Origin: Streptomyces sp. NBRC 110035
GTDB taxonomy: Bacteria > Actinomycetota > Actinomycetes > Streptomycetales > Streptomycetaceae
DNA length: 64,000 nt
Assembly (NCBI RefSeq): GCF_000829695.1
Contig: NZ_BBNN01000017.1
Span: forward strand, 325,175 to 389,174
Direction of reading: 5' to 3'
A program made the translations under genes and the position numbers. The notes under the pieces were generated by a model that worked only from the letters and a program-made list of their open reading frames with translations, was not told where the DNA came from and did no database searches. This document shows, one piece after another, positions 43,135 to 53,092 of the stretch. Position 1 is the stretch's first letter; the number at the start of each line of letters is the position of its first letter.

Positions 43135-43729
43135 TGCCCACGTCCAGCCGGGCCAGCAGGCGCCGCACCAGCGGCAGGCTGATGCCGATGACGTTCCCGT
43201 GGTCGCCGTCGATGCCCTCGATGAACGGGGCCGAGCGGCCGTCCAGGGTGAAGGCCCCCGCGACATGGAGGGGTTCGCCGGAGGCGACGTAGGCGGCGAT
43301 CTCCTCGTCCGAGGGTTCCCCGAAGCGGACGACGGTGGACGCGGTGGCGGAGGCGTACCGGCTGCCGTCCGTGGCGGTGTCGTAGATGCAGTGGCCGGTC
43401 TGCAGGACGCCCGCGCGGCCCCGCATCGTCTTCCAGCGGGCGGTGGCCTCCTCGGCGTCCGCGGGCTTGCCGAGGGCCTGGCCGTCCAGCTCGAGCACCG
43501 AGTCGCAGCCGATCACCAGGGCGCCGAGGACCTCCGGCTTCGCCGCGACGACGGAGGCCTTCGCCTCGGCGAGGGCGAGGGCCAGTTCGGCCGGGGTGGG
43601 CGCGGTGACGGCGTCCTCGTCGACTCCGCTGACGATCACCTCGGGGGTGAGTCCGGCCTGGCGGAGCAGCCCGAGCCGGGCGGGGGACTGGGAGGCGAGC
43701 ACGAGCCGACGGCGGGGCTGATCTGTCAT
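43103..43729 (-). CDS. maf: Maf-like nucleotide pyrophosphatase
   Basis: 208 residues. House-cleaning enzyme that hydrolyses non-canonical dTTP/UTP or modified nucleotides to the monophosphate. The N-terminal motif [19 protein letters not shown], the catalytic [11 protein letters not shown], and [13 protein letters not shown] plus [19 protein letters not shown] are all present. The ATG 43729 is leaderless by the TACGCT box (43741-43736) ending six bases upstream. It sits within the acyl-CoA carboxylase cluster, between accA2 and pccE, as also in S. coelicolor (recalled). Confidence 0.92.
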   Translation of the reverse strand: MTDQPRRRLVLASQSPARLGLLRQAGLTPEVIVSGVDEDAVTAPTPAELALALAEAKASVVAAKPEVLGALVIGCDSVLELDGQALGKPADAEEATARWKTMRGRAGVLQTGHCIYDTATDGSRYASATASTVVRFGEPSDEEIAAYVASGEPLHVAGAFTLDGRSAPFIEGIDGDHGNVIGISLPLVRRLLARLDVGITQLWAPRER

Positions 43730-43808
43730 GCGATCAGCGTATCGGCGCATCCGCCCACCGGCGTGTCCGGATGCCCCGGAAGTCCTGCCGGACCTCTCGC
43801 GGCGCGTC

Positions 43809-43937
43809 TCACCGCACGCCGATCACGATCATCGCGAGGACCATGGCCAGCGCCACGAGAACGCCCAGCCGCCGCACCATCTCCTGCGTGTCCCGCAGTT
43901 CCTTCGGCGGCTCGTTCTCGGGGTCGGACCACAGCAT
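43809..43937 (-). CDS. 42-residue single-pass membrane protein
   Basis: Reads [20 protein letters not shown], then [20 protein letters not shown] and VR before the stop. The first half is polar and acidic; the second is a clean membrane helix with a positively charged start, so the N-terminus should be inside. The codons have the G/C third-position bias of real Streptomyces genes. It is on the same strand as accE and maf, 168 bases after the former and 80 before the latter. No known function. Conservation in Streptomyces next to the carboxylase genes is expected but not checked. Confidence 0.7.
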   Translation of the reverse strand: MLWSDPENEPPKELRDTQEMVRRLGVLVALAMVLAMIVIGVR

Positions 43938-43991
43938 GCCACCAGCGTGCGGCCGCGCCGGGGGAGGGCGCCTGAGTACGGGTACTCATGT

Positions 43992-44037
43992 CCGGGAGCC
44001 GGGAGCCGGGAGCCGGGAGCCGGGAGCCGGGAGCCGG
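43992..44037. repeat. 7-bp tandem repeat (CCGGGAG, 6.5 copies)
   Basis: Six exact units (43992-44033) and a 4-base partial copy. It lies 55 bases upstream of the 42-residue membrane protein gene, past the end of pccE. The heptamer is not a multiple of three and is outside any real frame. Confidence 0.9.
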
Positions 44038-44104
44038 TGCTGCGCGCCCGTGCGGCGGAGCCGCACATCGGGACAGCCCCGCGCCCCCCGGGGCCGGCTG
44101 CGGC

Positions 44105-44314
44105 TCAGCCCGGCCAGTACGTCCGCGCCCAGGCCGCAGGCCCCGGCTGGGGCAGGCGCCGGCCGGCGATGCGGGACGGGTCGGACCAGGAGTCACGGGG
44201 GGCGGGCGCGCCGGACGGCACGGCGGACGCCGCCGCGGCGCGCACCCGGACCACCGCCAGTGCGGCGGCCAGCTCCTCCGGGGTCGGGTTGCCCCGTACG
44301 ACCTTGATCGTCAT
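44105..44314 (-). CDS. pccE: Acyl-CoA carboxylase epsilon subunit
   Basis: 69 residues. IKVVRGNPTPEELAAALAVV is the hallmark of the small epsilon subunit found only in actinobacteria, which holds alpha and beta subunits together and raises activity. The C-terminal part (SWSDPSRIAGRRLPQPGPAAWARTYW) also fits. ATG 44314 lies 16 bases after the pccB stop, so the two form one operon. Family and neighbours agree; the propionyl-CoA type is taken from the S. coelicolor counterpart. Confidence 0.93.
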   Translation of the reverse strand: MTIKVVRGNPTPEELAAALAVVRVRAAAASAVPSGAPAPRDSWSDPSRIAGRRLPQPGPAAWARTYWPG

Positions 44315-44330
44315 GGTGGCTCCAACAGGC

Positions 44331-45935
<1,605 letters not shown>

Positions 45936-46165
45936 CGGGATACGGCTCCCTGCCTGCTCAAAAGGGGGGACGGTTACTCATCCGTAGCGTAGTGGGGGCC
46001 CCCGGGATCGGCAGTGCGGTCTTTCCCACACTGCTTCCCCCTTCACAGAGTGGGGAACGGGCTGGGATCCGCCCTGCTCCGGCCCCCTGGTTCCGCCCCG
46101 GTCACCCGGGTCCCGTGATCCGGTCTCCCGGCCCGTCCCCGCTGCGGTGCGCGGGAGGTCGTACC

Positions 46166-46171
46166 TAGGGT
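46166..46171 (+). promoter_or_regulatory. -10 box of leaderless birA transcript
   Basis: TAGGGT ends six bases before the birA ATG. It sits in the 242-base divergent gap to pccB. Confidence 0.5.
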
Positions 46172-46177
46172 GGCCGC

Positions 46178-47086
46178 ATGACGAAGTCACCGGATGACGA
46201 AGGCGCGAGTGGCCCGGACCTCCCGCCCGGGCCGAAAGGCGGGGCGGGACGCTGGTCCGATCTCGACCGCCCGCCGTTGAACGCCGCCGGCCTGCGCAGA
46301 GGCCTGGTGCGCGACGGCGGGCTGTGGCGGCAGCTCGACGTGGTGCAGCGCACCGGCTCCACCAACTCCGACCTCGTGGCCCGCGCCGGCGAGGGGACGG
46401 CCGACGAGGGGTCCGTGCTCGTCGCCGAGGAGCAGACCGCCGCACGGGGCCGCCTGGACCGGCAGTGGACGGCGCCGGCCCGCTCCGGTCTTTTTTTCTC
46501 CGTACTGCTGCGGCCCACCGAGGTGCCGGTGGCCCGCTGGGGCTGGCTGCCGCTGCTCACCGGCGTCGCGGTGGCCACCGGACTGTCCCGGACCGCCGGC
46601 GTCGACACGGCCCTGAAGTGGCCCAACGACCTCCTCGTCACCGTCGGCGGCGAGGAGCGCAAGGCCGCCGGGATCCTCGCGGAGCGGGCCGGGGACGACG
46701 GGGTGGTGATCGGCGTCGGGATCAACGTCAGCCTGCGCACCGACGAGCTGCCGGTGCCCACCGCCGGGTCGCTGGCGCTGGCCGGCGCGGTGACCACGGA
46801 CCGGGACCCGCTGCTGCGGGGCGTGCTGCGGTCGCTCGAGGAGTGGTACGGGCGCTGGCGGGAGGCGGGGGGCGACCCGTCCGCGAGCGGCCTGCAGGAG
46901 ACGTACGCGGCGGGGTGCGCGACCCTCGGGCGGGTGGTGCGTGCCGAGCTGCCGGGGGACCGGGTACTGCTGGGCGAGGCGGTCGCCGTCGACGGGGACG
47001 GGCGCCTGGTGCTGGCCACGGAGGAGGGGGTGCAGGAACCGGTGGGAGCGGGCGACATCGTGCACGTACGCCCCGTCGTCCCGTAG
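46178..47086 (+). CDS. birA: Biotin--[acetyl-CoA-carboxylase] ligase
   Basis: 302 residues. Activates biotin with ATP and attaches it to the BCCP lysine of AccA2-type subunits. Motifs: RTGSTNSDLVARA, the biotinyl-AMP loop TAARGRLDRQWTAP, KWPNDLLV and KAAGILAE, and a C-terminal SH3-like domain. There is no N-terminal helix-turn-helix, so it is a class I ligase and not a repressor. The first ~45 residues are polar and loosely conserved. ATG 46178 fits a leaderless start. Confidence 0.94.
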   Translation: MTKSPDDEGASGPDLPPGPKGGAGRWSDLDRPPLNAAGLRRGLVRDGGLWRQLDVVQRTGSTNSDLVARAGEGTADEGSVLVAEEQTAARGRLDRQWTAPARSGLFFSVLLRPTEVPVARWGWLPLLTGVAVATGLSRTAGVDTALKWPNDLLVTVGGEERKAAGILAERAGDDGVVIGVGINVSLRTDELPVPTAGSLALAGAVTTDRDPLLRGVLRSLEEWYGRWREAGGDPSASGLQETYAAGCATLGRVVRAELPGDRVLLGEAVAVDGDGRLVLATEEGVQEPVGAGDIVHVRPVVP

Positions 47087-47094
47087 GACACGTC

Positions 47095-47220
47095 GTCCTG
47101 CAGGTCCCGCGGCCCGTAGTGCTTCGTCGGTCCTGCAGGTCCCGCCGGCCCCGCAGGCCGGGGGCGGGTGAGGGGCGCACGCGGGTGCGGGTGCGGGGAC
47201 GGGCGAGGGGCGCACGCGGG
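47095..47220. repeat. Two pairs of 16-bp direct repeats
   Basis: GTCCTGCAGGTCCCGC occurs at 47095-47110 and 47130-47145 (period 35). GAGGGGCGCACGCGGG occurs at 47170-47185 and 47205-47220 (period 35 again). A GCGGGTGC/ACGGGTGCG-rich stretch follows to 47260. They fill the birA-cya gap before the cya promoter. Confidence 0.75.
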
Positions 47221-47326
47221 CACGGGTGCGGGTACGGGTGCGTACGGTGGGTACTCCGATGCCGGGTGCGCCGGTCGTGCCACCTGCGGGCACCACCGGA
47301 CGGAGTGAGCTGGCGCACACCTGCCG

Positions 47327-47332
47327 TAGAGT
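47327..47332 (+). promoter_or_regulatory. Likely -10 box of cya
   Basis: TAGAGT, which would give a ~42-base leader to GTG 47381; the leader carries the ribosome site GGAAGGG. Confidence 0.4.
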
Positions 47333-47380
47333 TGAGGCCGGTCGAGACATGGCCGTGGCAGATCGGAAGGGCAGCAACGC

Positions 47381-48535
47381 GTGACCGTCGACGACTCGGG
47401 CTCCGGAACGGAAGCGCAGGGCCGCGCGGAGCCTCCGCCACCCTCGGCCTCGCGCGAGCGGGGGGACGGCTCCCGTCCTCCCGACAACGGCGAGGACCCG
47501 CTCGCTCTGCGCCTCGAGCAGCTCATTCTGGGTGCCGAGCGCCGTTACACCCCCTTTCAGGCGGCCCGCAGCGCCAGTGTCACGGTGGAGCTGGCCACAC
47601 GGTTCTGGCGGGCCATGGGGTTCGCCGACGTCGGTCAGGCCAAGGCGTTCACGGAGGCCGACGTCCTGGCGCTGCGCCGGCTGGCCGGCCTGGTCGAGGC
47701 GGGGCTGCTGAGCGAGGCCATGGCCGTGCAGGTGGCGCGGTCCACGGGACAGACCACCGCGCGACTGGCCGAGTGGCAGATCGACTCCTTCCTGGAAGGG
47801 CTGACCGAGCCGCCCGAGCTGGGCATGACGCGCACCGAGGTCACGTACCCCATCATCGAGCTGCTCCTGCCCGAGCTGGAGGAGTTCCTCGTCTACGTCT
47901 GGCGGCGGCAGCTCGCCGCCTCGGCCGGGCGGGTGCTCCAGGCCGCCGACGACGAGGAGATGGTGGACCGGCGGCTCGCCGTCGCGTTCGCCGACCTCGT
48001 CGGGTTCACGCGGCTGACCCGGCGCATGGAGGAGGAGGAGCTCGGCGAACTCGTCGAGGCCTTCGAGACGACCGCCGCCGACCTGGTGGCCGCGCGCGGC
48101 GGGCGGCTCATCAAGACCCTCGGCGACGAGGTGCTCTACGCCGCCGACGACGCGGGAACGGCCGCGGAGATCGCCCTGCGGCTGATCGAGACCATGGCGA
48201 ACGACGAGACGATGCCGGAACTGCGGGTCGGCATGGCGTTCGGCACCGTCACCACCCGGATGGGCGATGTCTTCGGTACGACGGTGAACCTCGCCTCCCG
48301 GCTCACCTCGATAGCTCCTCGGGACGCCGTGCTCGTCGACACCGCCTTCGCCGAGGAACTGATCCGCACCGGTGACGCGCCCGCGTCCGAGGCGGCGGCC
48401 GAGGCGGAGAAGGCGGGCGAGCAACCGCCGACGTACCGCTTCGGGCTGCAGCCGATGTGGCAGCGGCCGGTACGTGGCCTGGGTGTGGTCGAGCCGTGGC
48501 TGCTCACGCGCCGGGACGATCCCCAGAGGCCGTGA
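47381..48535 (+). CDS. cya: Class III adenylate cyclase
   Basis: 384 residues; makes cAMP, which in S. coelicolor is needed for spore germination and affects antibiotic timing. A N-terminal regulatory domain (residues ~40-190, helical, MerR-like start LEQLILGAERRYTPFQAARSAS) precedes the cyclase domain: VAFADLVGFTRLTRRM (metal-binding Asp), RGGRLIKTLGDEVLYAA (second Asp region) and GDVFGTTVNLASRLTSIA (Asn/Arg pair). Divergent or single-transcript; GTG 47381 follows GGAAGGG. No membrane helix, so it is soluble. The only classical cyclase expected in Streptomyces, in line with the S. coelicolor Cya of similar size. Confidence 0.93.
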   Translation: MTVDDSGSGTEAQGRAEPPPPSASRERGDGSRPPDNGEDPLALRLEQLILGAERRYTPFQAARSASVTVELATRFWRAMGFADVGQAKAFTEADVLALRRLAGLVEAGLLSEAMAVQVARSTGQTTARLAEWQIDSFLEGLTEPPELGMTRTEVTYPIIELLLPELEEFLVYVWRRQLAASAGRVLQAADDEEMVDRRLAVAFADLVGFTRLTRRMEEEELGELVEAFETTAADLVAARGGRLIKTLGDEVLYAADDAGTAAEIALRLIETMANDETMPELRVGMAFGTVTTRMGDVFGTTVNLASRLTSIAPRDAVLVDTAFAEELIRTGDAPASEAAAEAEKAGEQPPTYRFGLQPMWQRPVRGLGVVEPWLLTRRDDPQRP

Positions 48536-48805
48536 GCGCCGGCCGCCTTTGTTCCGGCGGACCGGGCTCCGCCGAGACGGGCGGTCCGGGCGATCCGGTC
48601 GGCGTGTTCGTCGGCATGATGATTCCTCCCCTCCTGCGTACGCGCCCCCACGCGTCGCGGGGCCTCGCACGCCAGGTCTTCCCGTACGGGGCGGGGCCCG
48701 AGTGGGCGGGATGTCACTCGAACGGGTGGACGGGGGGCGAGGAAGGAACGGGACGCGCGCCCTTTTGCCGGAGGGCGACCGGCTGCGATGATCGGGACGA
48801 CGGAT

Positions 48806-48821
48806 GTTAACCCGCGTTAAC
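48806..48821. promoter_or_regulatory. Operator-like double site GTTAAC-N4-GTTAAC
   Basis: Two HpaI-type palindromes four bases apart, 2 bases before the GGAGGG ribosome site of the enoyl-CoA hydratase gene. The whole site is an inverted repeat as well as a direct one. The A/T content stands out from the GC-rich surroundings. It suggests control by a TetR- or GntR-type regulator. Confidence 0.6.
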
Positions 48822-48832
48822 CGGAGGGTGTC

Positions 48833-49633
48833 ATGAGCGAGGAACGGTTCGGGGAGTTCGTGCTGGTGCGGCGGCACGGGCAGGGGCGTGTCGCGGAGCT
48901 CGTCCTCGACCGGCCCAAGGCCATGAACGCCGTCTCGACCGAGATGGCCCGGTCCCTCGCCGGGGCCTGCGCGGCGCTGGGGGAGGACTCGGCCGTACGG
49001 GTGGTGGTGCTGACCTCGTCGCACGAGCGGGCCTTCTGTGTCGGGGCCGATCTGAAGGAACGCAATTCCTTCAGCGACGCCGATCTGGTGCGCCAGCGGC
49101 CGGTGGCGCGCGGCGCGTACACCGGTGTGCTGGAGCTGCCGGTGCCCACGGTGGCGGCGGTGCACGGGTTCGCGCTGGGCGGCGGATTCGAACTGGCCCT
49201 GTCCTGCGATGTGATCGTCGCCGACGGGACGGCCGTGGTGGGGCTGCCCGAGGTGTCCGTCGGGGTGATCCCGGGCGGTGGCGGTACGCAGTTGCTGCCC
49301 CGGCGGGTGGGCGCCGCGCGGGCCGCCGAACTGATCTTCACGGCGCGCCGGGTGGAGGCCGCCGAGGCGCGGGAGCTGGGGCTCGTCGACGTACTCGTGG
49401 AGGCGGGGCGGGACCGGGAGGAGGCACTGGCCCTGGCCGCCGGGATCGCCGCCAACTCGCCGGTGGGGCTGCGGGCGGCCAAGCGGGCGCTGAGGCTCGG
49501 GCAGGGACTGGATCTGCCGGCCGGCCTCGAGGTGGAGGACGCCGCCTGGCGGTCGGTCGCGTTCTCGGGCGACCGCGCGGAGGGCGTCGCCGCCTTCAAC
49601 GAGAAGCGCACGCCGGACTGGCCGGGGGAGTAG
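48833..49633 (+). CDS. Enoyl-CoA hydratase/isomerase family protein
   Basis: 266 residues of the crotonase fold. AFCVGADLKERNSF forms the oxyanion hole, HGFALGGGFELALSCDVIVA carries the first catalytic Glu region and GLPEVSVGVIPGGGGTQLLP the second Glu. RRVGAARAAELIFTARRV also fits. Reaction: hydration of a 2-enoyl-CoA in fatty or amino-acid breakdown. ATG 48833 with GGAGGG. The operator-like site in front suggests substrate-linked control. It is not co-transcribed with cya. Confidence 0.92.
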   Translation: MSEERFGEFVLVRRHGQGRVAELVLDRPKAMNAVSTEMARSLAGACAALGEDSAVRVVVLTSSHERAFCVGADLKERNSFSDADLVRQRPVARGAYTGVLELPVPTVAAVHGFALGGGFELALSCDVIVADGTAVVGLPEVSVGVIPGGGGTQLLPRRVGAARAAELIFTARRVEAAEARELGLVDVLVEAGRDREEALALAAGIAANSPVGLRAAKRALRLGQGLDLPAGLEVEDAAWRSVAFSGDRAEGVAAFNEKRTPDWPGE

Positions 49634-49711
49634 CGCGGATCCGGCCGCCCGGGGAGCATGGCCGCACTCCCCGTTCGCTCCCTAAATATGCCCATTCGTC
49701 CCGATCGTCCC

Positions 49712-49717
49712 TAGCCT
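49712..49717 (+). promoter_or_regulatory. -10 box of GAF-GGDEF gene
   Basis: TAGCCT ends six bases before ATG 49724; a GGAGGG also lies in between, so leadered and leaderless reading are both possible. Confidence 0.45.
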
Positions 49718-49723
49718 GGAGGG

Positions 49724-50875
49724 ATGGGTGAGGACAGCCGGCTGGCGGCGGTGGTGGAGCTGGCACAGGGCATGGCCGCCGCGCACAGCTCGCGGGAGGT
49801 CTGGCGGGCCGCGGCCCACGGGGCCCGCCGCGCGCTCGGCGGGAGTTTTGCCGCGCTGTCGGTGTGGGAGCGCGAGCTGGGGCGGCTGCGGGTCCTGGTC
49901 AACGTCGGCGAGCTGGCCGAGGGCGAGGAGGAGTTCCCGGACGGCGAGGCCTATCCCGTGCACCAGTTCGCCGAGATCACCGAGTTCCTGCACGAGCGGT
50001 GGGCGGCCGGTGGCGGTGAGCCGGACGCCTGGGTGGAGACCGCTCGGGGGCCGACGGAGGGGCGGCCCGGCTGTACCCACCAGCGGGTGGCGGCCCTGCG
50101 TCGGCGCGGACGCGGCTGCTGCGTGGTCGCCCCGATCGTGCTGCACGGGCGGGCGTGGGGTGAGCTGTACGTGGCCCGGCCGGTCGGCGCGCCCGTCTTC
50201 GGCTGGGGCGACGCCGACTTCGCGACGGTGCTGGCCGCTGTCGTCGCCGCCGGGATCGCGCAGACCGAGCGGCTGGAGGAGGCGCGGCGGCTGGCGTACA
50301 CGGACGCGCTCACCGGGCTGGCCAACCGCCGGGCCGTGGACGTGCGGCTCGACGAGGCGGTCGAACGGCACCGCCGGGACGGTGCCGTCGTCAGCCTCGT
50401 CGTGTGCGACCTGAACGGGCTCAAGCGGGTCAACGACACCCTGGGGCATGCCGTCGGCGACCGGCTGCTCGAGCGGTTCGGGACCGTGCTGTCCCTGTGC
50501 GGGGCCATGCTTCCCGGCGCCCTCGCGGCGCGGCTCGGCGGGGACGAGTTCTGCCTGCTGGCGGTGGGGCCGCCCGCCGACGAGGCGGTCAAGGTGGCCG
50601 ACGAAGTGTGCCGTCGCGCCGTGGAGTTGGGGATCGGGGACGGGGTGGCCTGCGGGGTGGCCTCCACCGGGGACGCCATCGGCCCCGTGCACTCCGCCCG
50701 GCGGCTCTTCCGGCTGGCCGACGCGGCGCAGTACCGCGCGAAGGCCGAGCGGGCACGCCGTCCCGTCGTCGCCGGGCGCGAGGGCCCGGGTGACCCGGTC
50801 GTACGCCTGGCGGACGAGCCGGTACGGGAGCCGGACGGCGAGCGGCGCAGGTTCCGGGGGCGGCACTCGCCGTAG
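49724..50875 (+). CDS. GAF-GGDEF diguanylate cyclase
   Basis: 383 residues, soluble. The N-terminal ~175 residues form a GAF sensor (VVELAQGMAAAHSSREVWR ... VVAPIVLHGRAWGELYVARP). The GGDEF domain follows: YTDALTGLANRRAVD, LVVCDLNGLKRVNDTLGHAVGD and the intact active-site loop ARLGGDEFCLL. So it should make c-di-GMP, which in Streptomyces controls development through BldD. No EAL domain or RxxD inhibitory site is seen. It is immediately upstream of hutH but has its own promoter. S. coelicolor has several such enzymes; which one this is was not determined. Confidence 0.9.
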   Translation: MGEDSRLAAVVELAQGMAAAHSSREVWRAAAHGARRALGGSFAALSVWERELGRLRVLVNVGELAEGEEEFPDGEAYPVHQFAEITEFLHERWAAGGGEPDAWVETARGPTEGRPGCTHQRVAALRRRGRGCCVVAPIVLHGRAWGELYVARPVGAPVFGWGDADFATVLAAVVAAGIAQTERLEEARRLAYTDALTGLANRRAVDVRLDEAVERHRRDGAVVSLVVCDLNGLKRVNDTLGHAVGDRLLERFGTVLSLCGAMLPGALAARLGGDEFCLLAVGPPADEAVKVADEVCRRAVELGIGDGVACGVASTGDAIGPVHSARRLFRLADAAQYRAKAERARRPVVAGREGPGDPVVRLADEPVREPDGERRRFRGRHSP

Positions 50876-50907
50876 GGCGGAGGGCGGGCGCACGACGGTA
50901 AGGGGTG

Positions 50908-50925
50908 ACCACCGGTCCCGGTGGT
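50908..50925 (+). terminator. Short hairpin between GGDEF gene and hutH
   Basis: A 7-bp stem (50908-50914 with 50919-50925), 33 bases past the GGDEF stop and overlapping the probable -35 of hutH (GTGACG, 50924-50929). Weak evidence of termination. Confidence 0.35.
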
Positions 50926-50959
50926 GACGCCAACGAATTCACTGCGTACGCTCCTGAAT

Positions 50960-52585
50960 ATGGATATGCACACTGTGGTGGACGGGGAAGGCGCGAAGCG
51001 CGGCCTCGGAAGGGTGGTGGTGGGTGACGGGCGGGCGTTCGGCGTGACCGCGTCCGACGTGCTCGCCGTGGCGCGCGGCGGTGCCCGCATCGAGCTCTCC
51101 GGCGAGGCACTGGCCGCCCTCGCCGCCTCCCGCGAGATCGTGGACGCCCTGGCCGCCGAGCCGGACCCCGTGTACGGGGTGAGCACCGGCTTCGGCGCCC
51201 TGGCGACCCGGCACATCGGCCCCGAGCTGCGGGACCGGCTGCAGCGCAACATCGTCCGCTCGCACGCCGCCGGCATGGGGCCCCGCGTCGAGCGCGAGGT
51301 CGTCCGCGCCCTGATGTTCCTGCGGCTGAAGACCCTCTGCTCCGGGCACACCGGCGTACGCCCCGAGGTCGCGCAGGCGATCGCCGACGTGCTGAACGCC
51401 GGGATCACCCCCGTGGTGCACGAGTACGGTTCCCTCGGCTGCTCGGGCGACCTGGCCCCGCTGTCCCACTGCGCCCTGGCCCTGATGGGTGAAGGGGAGG
51501 CCGAAGGGCCCGACGGGACCCTGCGCCCCGCCGGCGACCTGCTCGCCGAGCACGGGATCCGGCCCGTCGAACTGCGGGAGAAGGAGGGGCTCGCCCTCCT
51601 CAACGGCACCGACGGCATGCTGGGCATGCTGGTCATGGCCCTCGCCGACCTCGACACCCTGTACCGGTCCGCGGACGTCACGGCCGCGATGAGCCTGGAG
51701 GCGCTGCTCGGCACCGACAAGGTCCTCGCCCCCGAACTGCATGCCGTCCGCCCGCACCCCGGCCAGGCCGCCAGCGCCGCCAACATGCTGGCCGTGCTGG
51801 CCGGTTCGGGCCTGACGGGGCATCATCAGGACGACGCCCCGCGGGTCCAGGACGCCTACTCGGTGCGCTGCGCCCCGCAGGTCGCGGGTGCCGGGCGGGA
51901 CACGATCGCGCACGCCCGGCTGGTCGCCGAGCGCGAACTCGCCGCCGCCATCGACAATCCGGTGGTCCTGCCCGGCGGCACCGGTCCGGGGGCGCTCGGG
52001 CCCGGAGGCGGGCGGGTGGAGTCCAACGGCAACTTCCACGGTGCCCCGGTGGCCTACGTGCTGGACTTCCTCGCCATCGCCGTCGCCGACCTCGGCTCCA
52101 TCGCCGAGCGCCGTACCGACCGGCTGCTGGACAAGAACCGCAGCCACGGGCTGCCGCCGTTCCTCGCCGACGACCCGGGCGTCGACTCCGGTCTGATGAT
52201 CGCTCAGTACACGCAGGCCGCGCTCGTGAGCGAGCTCAAGCGGCTGGCCGTCCCGGCGTCCGCGGACTCGATCCCGTCCTCCGCGATGCAGGAGGACCAC
52301 GTCTCGATGGGCTGGTCGGCCGCCCGCAAGCTGCGTACCTCGGTCGACAACCTCACCAGGGTCATCGCCGTCGAACTGTACGCCGCCGCGCGGGCGGTGG
52401 AGTTGCGCGAGGGTCTCACTCCGGCGCCCGCCACCCGGGCCGCGGTCGAGGCCGCGCGACGGGCCGGTGTGGGCGGTCCCGGCCCGGACCGCCATCTCGC
52501 GCCCGACCTCGCCGCGGCGGAGGCGTTCGTACGCGACGGGCGGCTGCTGGCGGCTGTGGAACAGGTCACCGGCCCGCTGCGGTGA
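50960..52585 (+). CDS. hutH: Histidine ammonia-lyase
   Basis: Converts histidine to urocanate, the first step of histidine use as nitrogen source. 541 residues. Typical motifs: VYGVSTGFGALATRHI, LQRNIVRSHAAGMG, GSLGCSGDLAPLSH, ESNGNFHG and SMQEDHVSMG-like AMQEDHVSMGWSAARKL. The MIO cofactor would form from Cys-Ser-Gly in place of the usual Ala-Ser-Gly, as also known in Streptomyces enzymes. A Gly/Pro-rich insert (PGGTGPGALGPGGG) lies before ESNGNFHG. ATG 50960 fits a leaderless promoter (TACGCT, 50947-50952; possible -35 GTGACG). Confidence 0.95.
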   Translation: MDMHTVVDGEGAKRGLGRVVVGDGRAFGVTASDVLAVARGGARIELSGEALAALAASREIVDALAAEPDPVYGVSTGFGALATRHIGPELRDRLQRNIVRSHAAGMGPRVEREVVRALMFLRLKTLCSGHTGVRPEVAQAIADVLNAGITPVVHEYGSLGCSGDLAPLSHCALALMGEGEAEGPDGTLRPAGDLLAEHGIRPVELREKEGLALLNGTDGMLGMLVMALADLDTLYRSADVTAAMSLEALLGTDKVLAPELHAVRPHPGQAASAANMLAVLAGSGLTGHHQDDAPRVQDAYSVRCAPQVAGAGRDTIAHARLVAERELAAAIDNPVVLPGGTGPGALGPGGGRVESNGNFHGAPVAYVLDFLAIAVADLGSIAERRTDRLLDKNRSHGLPPFLADDPGVDSGLMIAQYTQAALVSELKRLAVPASADSIPSSAMQEDHVSMGWSAARKLRTSVDNLTRVIAVELYAAARAVELREGLTPAPATRAAVEAARRAGVGGPGPDRHLAPDLAAAEAFVRDGRLLAAVEQVTGPLR

Positions 52586-52645
52586 CGGCAACCGCGGCGC
52601 AGGGAAGGCCGCGGTCAAAGTCGGCCCAAGGGAAGGTCGAGCAGG

Positions 52646-52984
52646 TCAAAAGTCGAGCCGTTCCCGGCGGACCGAGTAGACGACGAAGCCCGCGCCGAGG
52701 GTGAGGCAGGCGGTGCCGCCGGCGATGTAGGGCGTGCTGTTGAAGCTGCCGGTGTCGGCGAGCCGGACCTCCCCGACGGTGCCGTCGTACGACGCGGTCG
52801 AGGTGTCGGCCGAGATGCTGGAAGCGACCCTTGCCTGCTCTGTGACCTGCGGAGACGGGCTTGCCGGGACGGTTCCTCTCGCCGGGGCGTCGGAGGTCGC
52901 GTTGGCGGACGGGACGAACCACAGGGCGCACAGCAGAGTGCCCGCGGCGGTGGCGGTCAGCAACGGACGGAGCGCGGATGACAC
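52646..52984 (-). CDS. LAxTG-type sortase-anchored surface protein
   Basis: 112 residues. A signal peptide (SSALRPLLTATAAGTLLCAL, cleavage near ANA-T), a short Ser/Thr/Pro/Ala-rich stalk, then LADTG followed by a hydrophobic segment (PYIAGGTACLTLGAGFVVYS) and a basic end (RRERLDF). This is a complete sorting signal of the class E sortase type (LAxTG), as in the chaplins. The exposed part would be only ~55 residues. GTG 52984 with AAGGGGAT upstream. It is next to an L,D-transpeptidase gene cluster, but no direct link is shown. Confidence 0.8.
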   Translation of the reverse strand: MSSALRPLLTATAAGTLLCALWFVPSANATSDAPARGTVPASPSPQVTEQARVASSISADTSTASYDGTVGEVRLADTGSFNSTPYIAGGTACLTLGAGFVVYSVRRERLDF

Positions 52985-53092
52985 GGAATATCGATCCCCT
53001 TGTGGCGCTGGCGAATTGGCCGTGTGGGCTGATGGTAGTGAAAGTCTCGGGTCACAGGAAAGTCACGGGAGCCGGAGCCGTACGCTCCGGGC

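Noticed and set aside
43992..44037. CRISPR-like repeat
   Set aside because: The unit is 7 bases in pure tandem with no spacers; it is a microsatellite.
48619..48717. Small ORF in the cya-hydratase gap
   Set aside because: Short Pro/Thr-rich frames on both strands, with no ribosome site and no clear bias; insufficient support.
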